Below, piece after piece: positions 32,201 to 47,300 of a stretch of 64,000 nucleotides of DNA. Source of the DNA: Eledone cirrhosa. Taxonomy: Eukaryota; Mollusca; Cephalopoda; Octopoda; Eledonidae. The notes below the pieces were generated by a model. It was not told the origin of the DNA. It worked only from the letters and a program-made list of their open reading frames with translations, and ran no database searches. Location of the stretch: the NCBI GenBank assembly GCA_964016885.1, contig OZ024743.1:174355706-174419705 (forward strand), given 5' to 3'. Every line of letters starts with the position of its first letter. The stretch's first letter is position 1. A program made the position numbers and the translations under genes.

Positions 32201-35200
32201 AATCACCTAAAGGTCTACGGGAACTCTTTGCTATTTTGCTTCAAAAGTGTGAATTGGGTGATCCCAAATCTTTATGGGTCAAGTACAGAGACTTCATGTC
32301 TGAGGACTTCCTGCGCCTGGCTCATCTGCAGTATACTTCAGTGGAAGTTGGTTACAGCGACATTATCTACAACAGAGCACTCATTGATATCAAGGACGCC
32401 CTCCTTGACATGGGTGGGAGTGAGTTGGCGACGTATGGCTTGCCATCAACCGTCAGAGAGGAAGCTAACATGTTGGCCCCGGATTTGTTGCGGGAAACAG
32501 AATATGACATCGAATCTCATTCCCAATACTTAGAGGAAAATGAGCCCAAACTTCTGTCAGACCAAAGGTTGGCCTATTTAACTATCATTGACGCGGTTCA
32601 AAATCAGACTGGGTGTATTTACTTTTTCGATGCTCTTGGGAGTTCCGGAAAAACTTTTGCAACGAAATTGATTCTCGCTAAGATTCGTCAGGAGAAAAAA
32701 ATTGCGTTGGCCGTTGCATCGTCCGGGATCGCTGCTACTTTGCTGCCGAGAGGCAGGACAGCACATTCAACCTTTAAACTCCCCTTGGATTTAGTAAAAA
32801 CTGAGACACCAACATGCAATATCAGCAAGAGTTCACACGAAGCTCTGGTTCTCAAAAAATGTTGCCTCATTGTTTGGGATGAGTGCACAATGGCACACAA
32901 TGGTGCCCTTGAGGCATTGGACCGGACCCTGAAAGACATAAGGGATTCTACGGCTCCTATGGGTGGCGTAACCCTTCTGATATCGGGATTTTCGGCAAAC
33001 GCTGCCTGTCATCCCCAAAGGGACAAGAGCTGATGAACTGCGTGCCTGCCTTAAGTCGTCTATGTTGTGGCTCCAGGTGAAGAGTTTGTACCTGAGCACA
33101 AATATGCGTGCTCATTTGCATGGTGACATGTCTGCAGCATTTGCTCAGAACATTTTAGCACTTGGTGAGGGCAATGTCCCTGCGGATGACAAGGGCGGCA
33201 TAGCAATCGGTTCCCTGTACAACATTGTGAGCAGTCCTTCTGACCTTTGGGAAGCAGTTTTTCCTAATGTCTCATCTAACTTTAAAAACCTCGATTGGCT
33301 CAGAGAAAGAGCCATCCTTGCTCCGAAAAATACCATGGTTAATTTTATTAACGAGCAGCTGATTGAGAAGATTCCCGATAAAGAACCATCTTCAAATCTA
33401 TCGACCAGACGTCAGACCTCGACGATATTGTTAATTATCCGGTTGAGTTATTAAATTCCATTGAGCCCCCAGGGCTCTCACCTCACATTCTTAAGCTTAG
33501 GGTTGGCTGTCCCATTATGCTAATAAGGAACTTGCGTCTACCAAAGCAGTGCAATGGTACTCACATGGTCGTCAAGTCACTGACGCCCCACTTGATTGAG
33601 GCCACCATTGTAACGGGGTGCGGGAGAGGGGAGAATGTTTTCATTCCAAGGATGAACTTTTTCCCCTCGGCGTCAGATATCCTGTTCGATTTCTGGCGAT
33701 CCCATTTGCCGGTGAGACCATGTTTTGCCATGTCCATTACCAAGTCACAAGGGCAAACATTGTCAGTGGCGGGCATCCATTTGGGGGGGCCAAATTTTTT
33801 GTTGCCTGTTCCCGCGTAGGGAGCAGGAATGGACTTTTTGCTTACACTCCTCAAGGGATGACACGCAATATCGTCTACAAAGAGGTGCTATAGATGTTGG
33901 TGCAGGTATTGGAGGTGTTGGAGCTATGCCGTCTGGAAAACTGGTAGGGTCACCCATGGCGGACAGATCTGACACCCAGCGGCATCAGGACCACCATCTT
34001 GTAACTTTGGTCTACTAAATTCGCTATTAGAAGATTGACTGTCCAAAATGCTAATTGGTTCGTAACTTTTAATAACCGGTTCAACTGCTTTATGCACTTA
34101 ATTGATAAGCTTATTCGCTTTCAAGCTACGTTTACCTGTATGTAACTTTTCATAGCAAATGAACAGACCCGAGCAATGCCGGGCTAAACTGCTAGTAATC
34201 TATAATATTATAAAGCTGAGTGTTGTGTGTATGTATCCTACACACCTCCCTATTGTTTCTTACCTTTACTCTCTCCGTCGCTCTTCTCTCTCTCTATAAT
34301 AGATCATTCCCCCTCTCTATAATTTAACTGCTTTACTCTCTGTCTCTCTTCACTCTCTATATGACAACACTCTTTTACTTTCCGTAGAGATGAGCATCGT
34401 ATGTAAATTCGGTCAACACGTATGTATCCTACACACCTCCCCATAGTTTCTTAGCTTTACTCTCTCCTTCGCTCTTCCCTCTCTCTATAATAGATCATTC
34501 CCCCTCTCTATAATTTAACTGCTTTACTCTCTCTGTCGCTCTTCACTCTCTAATATTATGAAGCTGAGCGTCGTCTCTCTCTCTCCCTCTTTCACCCTCT
34601 CTATAATTTAACTGCTTTACTCTCTGTCTCTTCACTCTATATGACAACACTCTTTTACTTTCCGTATCTACCTCCAATATATCAATATACACTCAGGTTC
34701 TGCTGCACGTTGGGCTGAGGGGGCCAAACTCCTCAAATACCAGTTGCTCTCCAACAGATGTGCGGTCGTACCCCTAACAGTGGAGACGTCTGGTGTCCTC
34801 GGCCCCAGGGCTACCTCCTTACTCAACACCATAGGCGCTGAGCTGGCCAGCTGCAGGTGTGAGCCCCGCGAGTTGGAGTGGCTTTTCCAGCGCGTCTCCT
34901 TTGCCGCCCCCGGGGAAACGCCTTCTCCATTCTGTCCGCCAGGGCTGTGGGTGGGCCCCATCGCGTACCGTTGTAATTGTTGTATACAGATATTAACTCA
35001 TCAATCCCATTATTTATATCATATATCAACATAGAGATGAGCGTTGTATGTATGTTTATTTCAAAAGGATAACCTCCTTCAAATTCGGTCAACACACAAG
35101 CAAGTCATACATACATCAAAAGGCAACCCTCTTAGAGAGACAGATTAGGAAAACTACACACACACACATCTAAAGAGAGAGAGAGAGACGGGGAAAGAGA

Positions 35201-38200
35201 AACAGAGGGATGGGCAAGCAAGTAATACATACATCTAAAATCATTTGGATACAAATATCATAATATAATGGTTGCAGAACGAAATTACAGACAAATATAA
35301 TAATGTAGGTATCCCACACACTTTTTCTGTTGTCGCTCGCATAAGTAACACACACACACACACACACGCAAATACACATACTTTCACACCTGATTTTGCC
35401 AATTGCCGGATAACATCAAAACAAAACACACACACATGCACATATACACAAACACGTAAACATACACAAACACACACATATCTATACTTTATATGTATGA
35501 ATGTATGTAAGATCATTCGCCCTCGCTATAATTTAACTGCTTTACTCTCTCTTCAATCTCTATATGACAACACTGTTTTAGTTTCCGTATCTCCCTTCAA
35601 TATATACTCACATAGAGAGAGATTTAAAGAAAGATTAGGAAAACTACACACACACATCTACAGCGAGAGACAGAAAAACAGGGAGAAGAAAAGAGAGAGA
35701 TAGGCCGTTAGACAGAGAGAGATACAATTAAAGTGTTAGTTATTCAGAGAGAGAGAGTCGGAAGGACAATGTGACACGGGGGGGGGGGTGTATCTTTGCA
35801 GTGGAGTGGTGGGGGTAGGTATACTTAGCCGGGTGCCAGCCGAACGGGCCAGCTAGTAATAGATATTTACTAAGTAATGAAAGATAAGATATGGAAAATA
35901 TATGCATAATAATTGTTTCTACTTTTGGCACAAGGCCAGCAATTATCCCAGTGCATTACTGGTACTTTATTTTATCGACCCCGTAAGGATGAAAGGCAAA
36001 GTTAACCTCGGCGGGATTTGAACTCAGATCATAAAGGGAGGTAACTCTATGTGCATAATAATAGATTTAAAATTATAAACTAATGAAATAATGAAAAATA
36101 TAATAAATATATGTATAAAAGATAAAGATAAAAAATAATAATGGATTCTATTGCACAAATCATGTTTATAGTATCTACCACATACATACTATATAGTATC
36201 TACCACATACACACTATATAGTATCTACCACATACACACTATATAGTATCTACCACATACATACTATATAGTATCTACCACATACACACTATATAGTATC
36301 TACCACATACACACTATATAGTATCTACCACATACATACTATATAGGATCTACCACATACATTCTATATAGGATCTACCACATACATACTATATAGTATC
36401 TACCACATACATACTATATAGATCTACCACACTATATAGTATCTACCACATACATACTATATAGTATCTACCACACTATATAGTATCAACCACATACACA
36501 CTATATAGGATCTACCACATACATACTATATAGATCTACCACATACATACTATATAGGATCTACCACATACACACTATATAGGATCTACCACATACATAC
36601 TATATAGTATCTACCACATACACACTATATAGTATCTACCACATACATACTATATAGTATCTACCACATACATACTATATAGTATCTACCACATACACAC
36701 TATATAGTATCTACCACATACATACTATATAGTATCTACCACATACATACTATATAGTATCTACCACACTATATAGTATCTACCACATACATACTATATA
36801 GTATCTACCACACTATATAGTATCTACCACATACATACTATATAGTATCTACCACACACATACTATATAGTATCTACCACATACATACTATATAGTATCT
36901 ACCACATACACACTATATAGTATCTACCACACTATATAGTATCTACCACATACATACTATATAGTATCTACCACATACATACTATATAGTATCTACCACA
37001 TACATACTATATAGTATCTACCACATACATACTATATAGTATCTACCACATACACACTATATAGTATCTACCACATACACACTATATAGTATCTACCACA
37101 CACTATATAGTATCTACCACATACACACTATATAGTATCTACCACATACATACTATATAGTATCAACCACATACACACTATATAGTATCTACCACATACA
37201 TACTATATAGTATCTACCACATACACACTATAGTATCTACCACATATATACTATATAGTATCTACCACAGACTATATAGTATCTACCACATACATACTAT
37301 ATAGTATCTACCACATACATACTATATAGTATCTACCACATACACACTATATAGTATCTACCACATACATACTATATAGTATCTACCACATACATACTAT
37401 ATAGTATCTACCACAGACTATATAGTATCTACCACATACATACTATATAGTATCTACCACATACACACTATATAGTATCTACCACATACACACTATATAG
37501 TATCTACCACATACACACTATATAGTATCTACCACATACATACTATATAGTATCTACCACATACATACTATATAGTATCTACCACATACATACTATATAG
37601 TATCTACCACATACATACTATATAGTATCTACCACATACACATTATATAGTATCTACCACATACATACTATATAGTATCTACCACATACATACTATATAG
37701 ATCTACCACATACACACTATATAGGATCTAGCACATATATAGTATCTACCACATACACACTATATAGTATCTACCACATACACACTATATAGTATCTACC
37801 ACATACACACTATATAGTATCTACCACATGCATACTATATAGTATCTACCACATACACACTATATAGTATCTACCACATACATACTATATAGTATCTACC
37901 ACATACATACTATATAGATCTACCACCTACACACTATATAGTATCTACCACATACATACTATATAGATCTACCACACTATATAGTATCTACCACATTCAT
38001 ACTATATAGTATCTACCACATACATACTATATAGTATCTACCACATACACACTATATAGTATCTACCACATACATACTATATAGTATCTACCACAGACTA
38101 TATAGTATCTACCACATACACACTATATAGTATCTACCACATACATGCTATATAGTATCTACCACATACACACTATATAGTATCTACCACATACATACTA

Positions 38201-41200
38201 TATAGATCTACCACACTATATAGTATCTACCACATTCATACTATATAGTATCTACCACATACATACTATTTAGTATCTACCACATACACACTATATAGTA
38301 TCTACCACATACATACTATATAGTATCTACCACATACATACTATATAGTATCTACCACATACATACTATATAGTATCTACCACAGACTATATAGTATCTA
38401 CCACATACATACTATATAGTATCTACCACATAATACTATATAGTATCTACCACATACATACTATATAGTATCTACCACATACATACTATATAGTATCTAC
38501 CACATACACACTAGTATCTACCACATACACACTATATAGTATCTACCACACACTATATAGTATCTACCACATACACACTATATAGTATCTACCACACTAT
38601 ATAGTATCTACCACATACATACTATATAGTATCAACCACATACACACTATATAGTATCTACCACATACATACTATATAGTATCTACCACATACACACAAT
38701 AGTATCTACCACATACATACTATATAGTATCTACCACAGACTATATAGTATCTACCACATACATACTATATAGTATCTACCACATACATACTATATAGTA
38801 TCTACCACATACATACTATATAGATCTACCACATACACACTATATAGGATCTACCACATATATAGTATCTACCACATACACACTATATAGTATCTACCAC
38901 ATACACACTATATAGTATCTACCACATACACACTATATAGTATCTACCACATACATACTATATAGTATCTACCACATACACACTATATAGTATCTACCAC
39001 ATACATACTATATAGTATCTACCACATACATACTATATAGATCTACCACATACACACTATATAGTATCTACCACATACATACTATATAGATCTACCACAC
39101 TATATAGTATCTACCACATTCATACTATATAGTATCTACCACATACATACTATATAGTATCTACCACATACACACTATATAGTATCTACCACATACATAC
39201 TATATAGTATCTACCACATACACACTATATAGTATCTACCACATACATACTATATAGATCTACCACACTATATAGTATCTACCACATACATACTATATAG
39301 TATCTACCACAGACTCTATAGTATCTACCACATACACACTATATAGTATCTACCACATACATACTATATAGTATCTACCACATACACACTATATAGTATC
39401 TACCACATACATACTATATAGATCTACCACACTATATAGTATCTACCACATACATACTATATAGTATCTACCACAGACTATATAGTATCTACCACATACA
39501 CACTATATAGTATGTACCACATACACACTATATAGTATCTACCACATACATACTATATAGTATCTACCACATACTCACTATATAGTATCTACCACATACA
39601 CACTATATAGTATCTACCACATACATACTATATAGTATCTACCACATACACACTATATAGTATCTACCACATACATACTATATAGATCTACCACACTATA
39701 TAGTATCTACCACATTCATACTATATAGTATCTACCACATACATACTATATAGTATCTACCACATACATACTATTTAGTATCTACCACATACACACTATA
39801 TAGTATCTACCACATACATACTATATAGTATCTACCACAGACTATATAGTATCTACCATATACACACTATAAAGTATCTACCACAGACTATATAGTATCT
39901 ACCACATACACACTATATAGTATCTACCACACACTATATAGTATCTAAAACATACACACTATATAGTATCTACCACAGACTATATAGTATCTACCACATA
40001 CACACTATATAGCATCTACCACACTATATAGTATCTACCACACTATATAGTATCTTCCATACTATATAGTATCTACCACACACTATATAGTATCTACCAC
40101 ATACATACTATATAGTATCTACCACACTATATAGGATCTACCACATACACACTATATAGTATCTACCACATACACACTATATAGTATCTACCACACTATA
40201 TAGTATCTACCACACTGTATAGTATCTACCACACTATATAGGATCTAACATACTATATAGGATCTACCACACTATATAGGATCTACCACACACTATTATA
40301 GTATCTACCACATTATATAGTATCAACCACATACACACTATATAGTATCTACCACACTATATAGTATCTACCACACTATATAGTATCTTCCATACTATAT
40401 AGTATCTACCACATACACACTATATAGGATCTACCACATACACAATATATAGTATCTACCACACTATATAGTATCTACCACACACTATATAGTATCTACC
40501 ACACTATATAGTATCTACCACATACACACTATATAGTATCTACCACACTATATAGGATCTACCACACTAAATTGGATCTACCACACTAAATAGGATCTAC
40601 CACACTATATAGCATCTACCATACTATATAGGATCTACCACACTATATAGGATCTACCACACTAAATAGGATCTACCACACTATATAGCATCTACCATAC
40701 TATATAGGATCTACCACGCTATATAGGATCTAACACACTAAATAGGATCTACCACACTATATAGGATCTACCACACTATATAGGATCTACTACACTATAT
40801 AGGATCTAACACACTATATAGGATCTAACACACTATATAGGATCTACCACACTATATAGGATCTACCACACTAAATAGGATCTACCACACTAAATAAGAT
40901 CTACCACACTAAATTGGATCTACCACATTATATAGGATCTACCACACTATATTGGACCTACCACACTATATAGGATCTACCATACTATATAGTATCTACC
41001 ACACTATATAGTATCTACCACACTATACAGGATCTACCACACTATATAGGATCTAACACACTATATAGATATAAATATGCATATAGATATAAATATGCAT
41101 ATAGATATAAATACACATCATCATCATCACCATTTAATGTCCATTTTTCATGCTAGCATGGGTTAGACAAGTTGTCCTATTTGAAGCAAGTCGAAGTCAG

Positions 41201-41324
41201 ATGACCATGTCTTGCTGTTAGTGAACCGATTTTTGCTTGTTCCTATGGCTGGATGCCTTTCCTAATGCCAACCACATTTACAATGAGTGCTGGGTTCTTT
41301 TTGTTGTGACACGTATATATGTAT

Positions 41325-41357
<33 letters not shown>

Positions 41358-44300
41358 GATAAATCACTACCAGAAAATAATGTAAACAAATTTAATATAC
41401 ACTGCACTACACATGACCAAGAATAGAGACCAATGGCAATAACTGACAGCAAAAGTGTCTTGAATGGCACCCCAACGACTGGCTGCACCAGGGGCACCCC
41501 AATGACTGACTGGTCCAGTGGCACATTTTAAAGTGGCACCCCAACAACTGGCTGCACCAATGGCACTATTTGTGTGGCACCCCAACGACTGGCTGCCCCA
41601 GTGGTTTTTGGGAACATGATACAGATATAAGATGCAGGTAATGTAAATATAAGGGAAATTAGTATGCAGGTGTTGCTAGTATAGGAGGCAATATGTGTGT
41701 AATACTTTTGTAAAAAGTACGCAGTAATACAGAAGACCTGACTTCCCACAGGTACAAGCCGAAGCTGAAGCATATAGACAATATGCCCCACCCCCTGCCA
41801 CTGCAAACTGGTTGTGGAGGTATCACGACAAAAAAGCACCCAGCCCACACTATAAAGTGGTCGTGTAGGCACCAAGGAAAAAAGCACCCAGCACTCACTG
41901 TAAATGAGGTTGGTGTTAGGAAGGGTATCCAGCTGTAGAAATCAAGCCAAAATCAGTTCCCGTATGAGCAAGACAAGGTCTCTCGACCTGGCACTGCCCA
42001 CAACAGGACAACCCGTCTAACCCATGCTAGCGTGGAAGAATGCGCATAAAATGGTGATGATGATGATGACTTTTGTAAAAAATGTATTTAGTATTTTTAT
42101 CTATAGTTACTGACAATGTATCTGCAGGAAGGTTTTGGCTAATTTATGTGAGCAAGTGTTGAATAGTTCTGTCTTTCTATTTATAACTAGTGAGTTCTTT
42201 CTTATTATCTCCATGACCTCTGAAATACACAAGAAACGTGCATGGGAGCATCCTTATGTTCTATGGATTGAAGTTTAGACCAGGAAAGGGAATATTTTGT
42301 TTTATTATCCTTAACCCATTTAAACTGGCCATATCCAGCCACCTCTTTCTGTTCAAACTTGCTGTACATACTTATGTTAAGGCATTCTACTCGAAATAGA
42401 TAATATCAAAATCTCATAGATTCAATATTATGAGTTAACGTGTTTATCATGAAAATACAATAGTAAATATAGAGTAATGTAAATGCTAAATGCTAAAGGG
42501 TTAAGCTTCCTCGCCATTTCTAAGTGGGCTGTGGCTATTTTTCTTATCTAGTCTTTAAATATGTAACAGTGGTTGTACCACCTTTCTTTAAACTTGGTTG
42601 CTGTTGCACCTACATATGTGTATACTTTATTATTTGTGCTAACTTTACATTCGTAAACGATATTTTTACTAAGGCATTCTCCTTCTAAGGTTCATAGCCT
42701 GGGTATCCTACAGTTACACATTAAAGTGATGGGATTTATTCTGTCTTCTGTTGGTAGATTGGTTATCTGGCTGGGTTGTGTTTTCTACTCCATTGGTATT
42801 TGGTAAAGTGTTCCTAGAAGTTATGTCTATTTAGGTTGCTGTGGCAGAGTTGCTAGTTTGGTTCATATATGGTGGTTCTTCTATATTACTGTTTCCATTT
42901 TCAGAGTTGTGCAGTTTCCTTAATCTACTGTGGTTGATAGCATCTATGTTCTGGGCTAAGTTTCTAGTAAATAAGTAAGAGAGTTTGATAGTATACCTAT
43001 TAAATATTATATGATATGTATGTTCTTTTGAGAAGCATTTGTCAAGTGTCCTGATTTAACCCAGCTTGAAATAAACATAATCTGTACAACAAGAAAGACT
43101 CTAATAGAATTTGAGAGCAGCCTATGGACAAGATAGGATTGGATGGATAATTTTGATATAATGATGAGATCCTGGTCCTTGCTGGGGGAGGACTATATCA
43201 CAATGATGTCCTGTTCACCTTGCTAAAGCTCAACAATAACCAGGTAGAAAGAATGAAAATAAAAGGTTAAACAACTTCAAAAACATGGGTCTAAAAGTAG
43301 TAAATTTCTTAGATGAAACACTCAACCTAGAACCAGGTTTTCACTATCCTTATCACAAATCCAACAAATATCTGAAATATGTTAACACAAACTTGAACCA
43401 CCCTAAATTGGTTACTAGAGCCATTGTATTGTATTTTTCTTTTGTTTTTGTTGTTTATTTTAAAATTATATTTCAGAAAACTTTTAGAATGTTTACCAAA
43501 GAATAAGACTGCAGCCGTTTTGTCCACAGATGATTTTTTCAAAGATAAACGCAATAATTACCATTTTGATGCAGAGCTATTACCAAATGCTCATGCTTGG
43601 AATCAGACAAGAGGTAGGTAGAAATATTCCTTCATGTCTGTCTGTGTCTTTGTATCTGTCTGTCTGTCTTTGTCTCTTTTGCTGTGCATGCATATTAACA
43701 TCACACATCCATTGTAGCATACTTGCTTCATTTCATTTTCCATTTATCTTGTTTTATTGAGAATATTAATCTAATATATTTCTATTCCCCAAACACCTTG
43801 ACAGCTCTGAATGCAATGAAGGAGGGGACAGATTTGGTTATAATCGACAATACTAACATAGCTTTGTGGGAAATGGAACCCTATGCTAAATATGTGAGTA
43901 TAAATGCAACAAATGTTTACTTTTGACTTTTCTTTCTCTTTTAGTAAATTCTAGAATGGGTCATTGCGTGTCACACATGACTGAATTTTATATTTATTTA
44001 TTTGAAAAATGTTTATATAGTTTAGACAAAAAAGGAATACAATGCTCATGACCTTCATGACCTTTTTTACAGGGTCTTTGAGGGGAAAAGAAGAAACCAT
44101 AACTTATGGGTTATCCTCAGCTTGGAAACTTGTCAAAATATGAAGGCATGACTGTGTGGCTAAGGAGTTTGCTTTTTTAACTTCATGGTTTGGGGTTCAA
44201 TTCCACTGTGTGACATCTTTGGCAAGAGTCGTCTACTATAGTTTTGGGTTAACCAATGTGTTTTAAGTGAAATTTGGTTGAAAGTCCACAATTTGTGTGT

Positions 44301-47300
44301 ATGTGTGTGTGTGTCTACTTTTACTATTTGTTTATCGTGTAAGTTAGACAGTTTGACAAAAAAAAAGTTGATAAAATAAATACCAGATTTAAAAAAATAA
44401 GTAGGATGTAAGGGCATCAACTAAGTGAAAAATATATTCAATTTGTAATTATTTCAACTTTCTAGGCAAAAGGGAATGGTTATTTTGTTGAAATTTTGGA
44501 ACCAAATACAGCATGGAAATTAAAACCTCGGAAACTGGCTGCGTGAGTATATAGAATTATTATATTTTACTTTTTTCTGTCCGTATATGTTTACTATCAT
44601 TGACAGAATTGATAGAATGTTGGACAAAATTACTTAAATCACTACTTGTAATTTAACTCTTAATCTTCCCTCCCTACCACATGAAATCATATTAGAAAGA
44701 TATTCTCTTTAAAAGTATAAAACAGCACTATAACTGCATCACATTAAGAAAACAGCCTAATGACTCTATCACATTAAAAAAAACAGCACTATGATGCATC
44801 ACATTAAAAAGAAGAAAAAAAACAGTATTATGGCTGCATCACATTAAAAAAAACAGCACTATGATGCATCACATTAAAAAACAGCACAATGACTGCATCA
44901 CATTAAAAATTGAAGTCTTTACTGAATTTACTACAAATGTTCACCTCAATCTGTCCACTAGTAAAAATACTATGAACATTTGTAATAACAAACCTGTATT
45001 TAGATATCTTCTGCTAACTCATTACAGGATGTTAAGAGTTAAAGTGCCTATCTTGTCATACACTGTATCATGTTGATTCTGCTTAAGAATTATGTTATGA
45101 GTACATGGGCCTGGAATATGCAGTCATTTGTATGTAATAATTCAGTGATTAGGCAACCAGTACACTCTTTAAATTGCATTGGGTTCAAACAGAAAGATGC
45201 TTCATTTCCTTTCCTATCTCTAGAACATCCAAGAAACCTTGTAGGTGACCAGCTAAACCTACATAGGTATGAGGTATAAATTATTTGTTTTTATCAAAAG
45301 GGTTAATAATGGCAGTGATAACTTAATTATTTAGTATCTTTTAAAAATGTTATTATATTTTATGTTTTGTGTTCAGTCGTAACACCCATGGTGTCAGCTA
45401 TGAGAAGATTGTTGATATGCTAAAGAAATATGAAGAGGTTACAGTCCAGCAACTCCTAAGAAGTAAAAAGCCACCTAAACCAAGGTAAGTCTATTGCTGT
45501 CTACCACTACCTTTACTCCTACTGCCACTACTACTACAGCTGCCACTCATGAGGTGAACTCATCGACAATACTGTCATGCCAGAGCCCCTCCTGGGATGG
45601 TAAAAAGGGTGAGGTAGACAGTTGAAAATATAGTTTGGTATGATGAAGTTGGATCTTGAATGGTGTTCGTTGTTGGAATTGTGACTACATGAAAATATCT
45701 GTGATCACCATGCATTGGCAGTCTCTGTGTATGAACGTTTTGGACACCCACTACACTCTATAAAGTGGTTGGTGATAGGAAGGGCATCTAGCTGTAGAAA
45801 CTTGCCAAACAAAGGGCTGGAAGAATTCAGTTGTGTCAAAGACATGACAACCTCCCTAATGCTGGTGCTGCGATAAAATACACTTGGTAGAGCGTGGTAA
45901 TATTTTATAAGTGAGATGCAGGCCTCCAACTGATCCGAGTACTTGATCAAGTACAGGAACATAAGTGAGATGTAGGCTCCCAGCTCTTCTGAGAGTTGGC
46001 TATACTTGAGTACTGACTTGGTCTTATGACAACAGAAAAAGCAGATGTTAAATGATGATGATGATATGTTTACTTTTCTCTTTCACTATGTTTTCAATCC
46101 TTGGCAGAATCAAAGGAATGCGTGTCTGTGTGTATAACATGACTCATACACTGTTCACTTTCCCGACATTTGTACATTATTCTATGTACTATACATGCAC
46201 CTTTGATGAGTTGTAGTGCACCTGAGCATTGTACAGAATAATTTTCATTTTGCCTTTCACCCTTACGGGGTTGATAAAATAAAGTACCAGTAATGCACTG
46301 GGTAATTGCTGGCCTTGTGCCAAAAGTAGAAACAATTATTATTAGTCAAAATGAATTCAACATTCAAATCACTGAACTTGTAATTCAAAGTGCCAGCCTT
46401 GTCACACATTGTTTCATACTGATTCTAGTTAAGAATTATGTTATGATTTCATATGTCTGGAATATGCAGTATCCTATGGTGTTCAAACAGAGACAAGGTA
46501 AGATTTGAAAGGATCTCATTAGCCCTGCTGTGACATAACCTCTTTAGTTTCAATGTAATGATAAAATGCACCCAGTACACTCTGGAAAAGGCTCTTCTTG
46601 AGTCTAATTACCTTCAACTCAAAAATGTTTGTAGATTTTTATATGGAGCCTGTTTTTGAAATATTTTGTTTCTATTCTTCAGTGTCCCTGAGATGAATGC
46701 CATGGCTAGAGTAGTACCGAGAGATAATAAAAGAAACTATAAGAAGAATCGAAAAAGACATTGCACTGTCAATAATGGTGGAAATAATTTAGACAAGATG
46801 TTTGGTGTCAGTGAAAACAGTGAGACAACCTATGATGGAAATCTAGAGGATGGAACAGATACTAATCTATCATTATCATCTTTTAGACCAGACTCTTGGG
46901 GATCAGATTCTTACTGGGATGAACCACAGACTCCAAAATTAGGAAGGGTAGAAAATTTATATGATTCTTGTTCGGATTCATTGCACAGTAACTCCCTTGA
47001 ACCAACCTCAGATGAAGAAGACTTAGACAATACAATATCATCTTTTGGTTACATGGACTTGGCTGAGAATAACATACCTTCGATTGAAGAATCCCAAAAT
47101 ACCTGTACTAGTTTAGAGATGTTAGCATTGAACTCTCTGCTTAAGAATGGAATTGATGAAAATAGTTTAGAGTTGGCTGACAGAGCCATATTAGAAGCGT
47201 GTCAGAAGAAAGACGATTTCTTACAACGAATATTTCAGGAAAGATCTCATCAAACTAAACAAATATCACAATGCCAGCCAGATTTAGAGCAGTCCAGAAC

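Larger units (their letters stand above)
34199..35856 (+). mobile_element. Second, non-autonomous Helitron-like unit
   Basis: Begins TCTATAATATTATAAAGCTGAG, matching the 5' end of the first Helitron, three bases after that element's CTAG. It ends GGGCCAGCTAG before T (35853-35856). The interior repeats CTTTACTCTCTCNGTCGCTCTTC blocks that also occur at 30820-30850, so it seems built from duplicated Helitron 5' sequence. Confidence 0.65.
29258..43476 (+). other. 14.2-kb intron of the N4BP2-like gene, repeat-filled
   Basis: The longest intron seen. It holds SINEs, two Helitrons, a 4.9-kb satellite, a LINE 3' tail and Penelope fragments. No coding exon recognised inside; phases of exons a and b join directly. 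Stretches 29703-30623 and 42071-42110 contain nothing I recognise apart from short AT repeats. Confidence 0.85.

Noticed and set aside
36167..41068. Regularly spaced repeats suggesting a CRISPR array
   Set aside because: There are no unique spacers; monomers are contiguous and the context is an animal intron.
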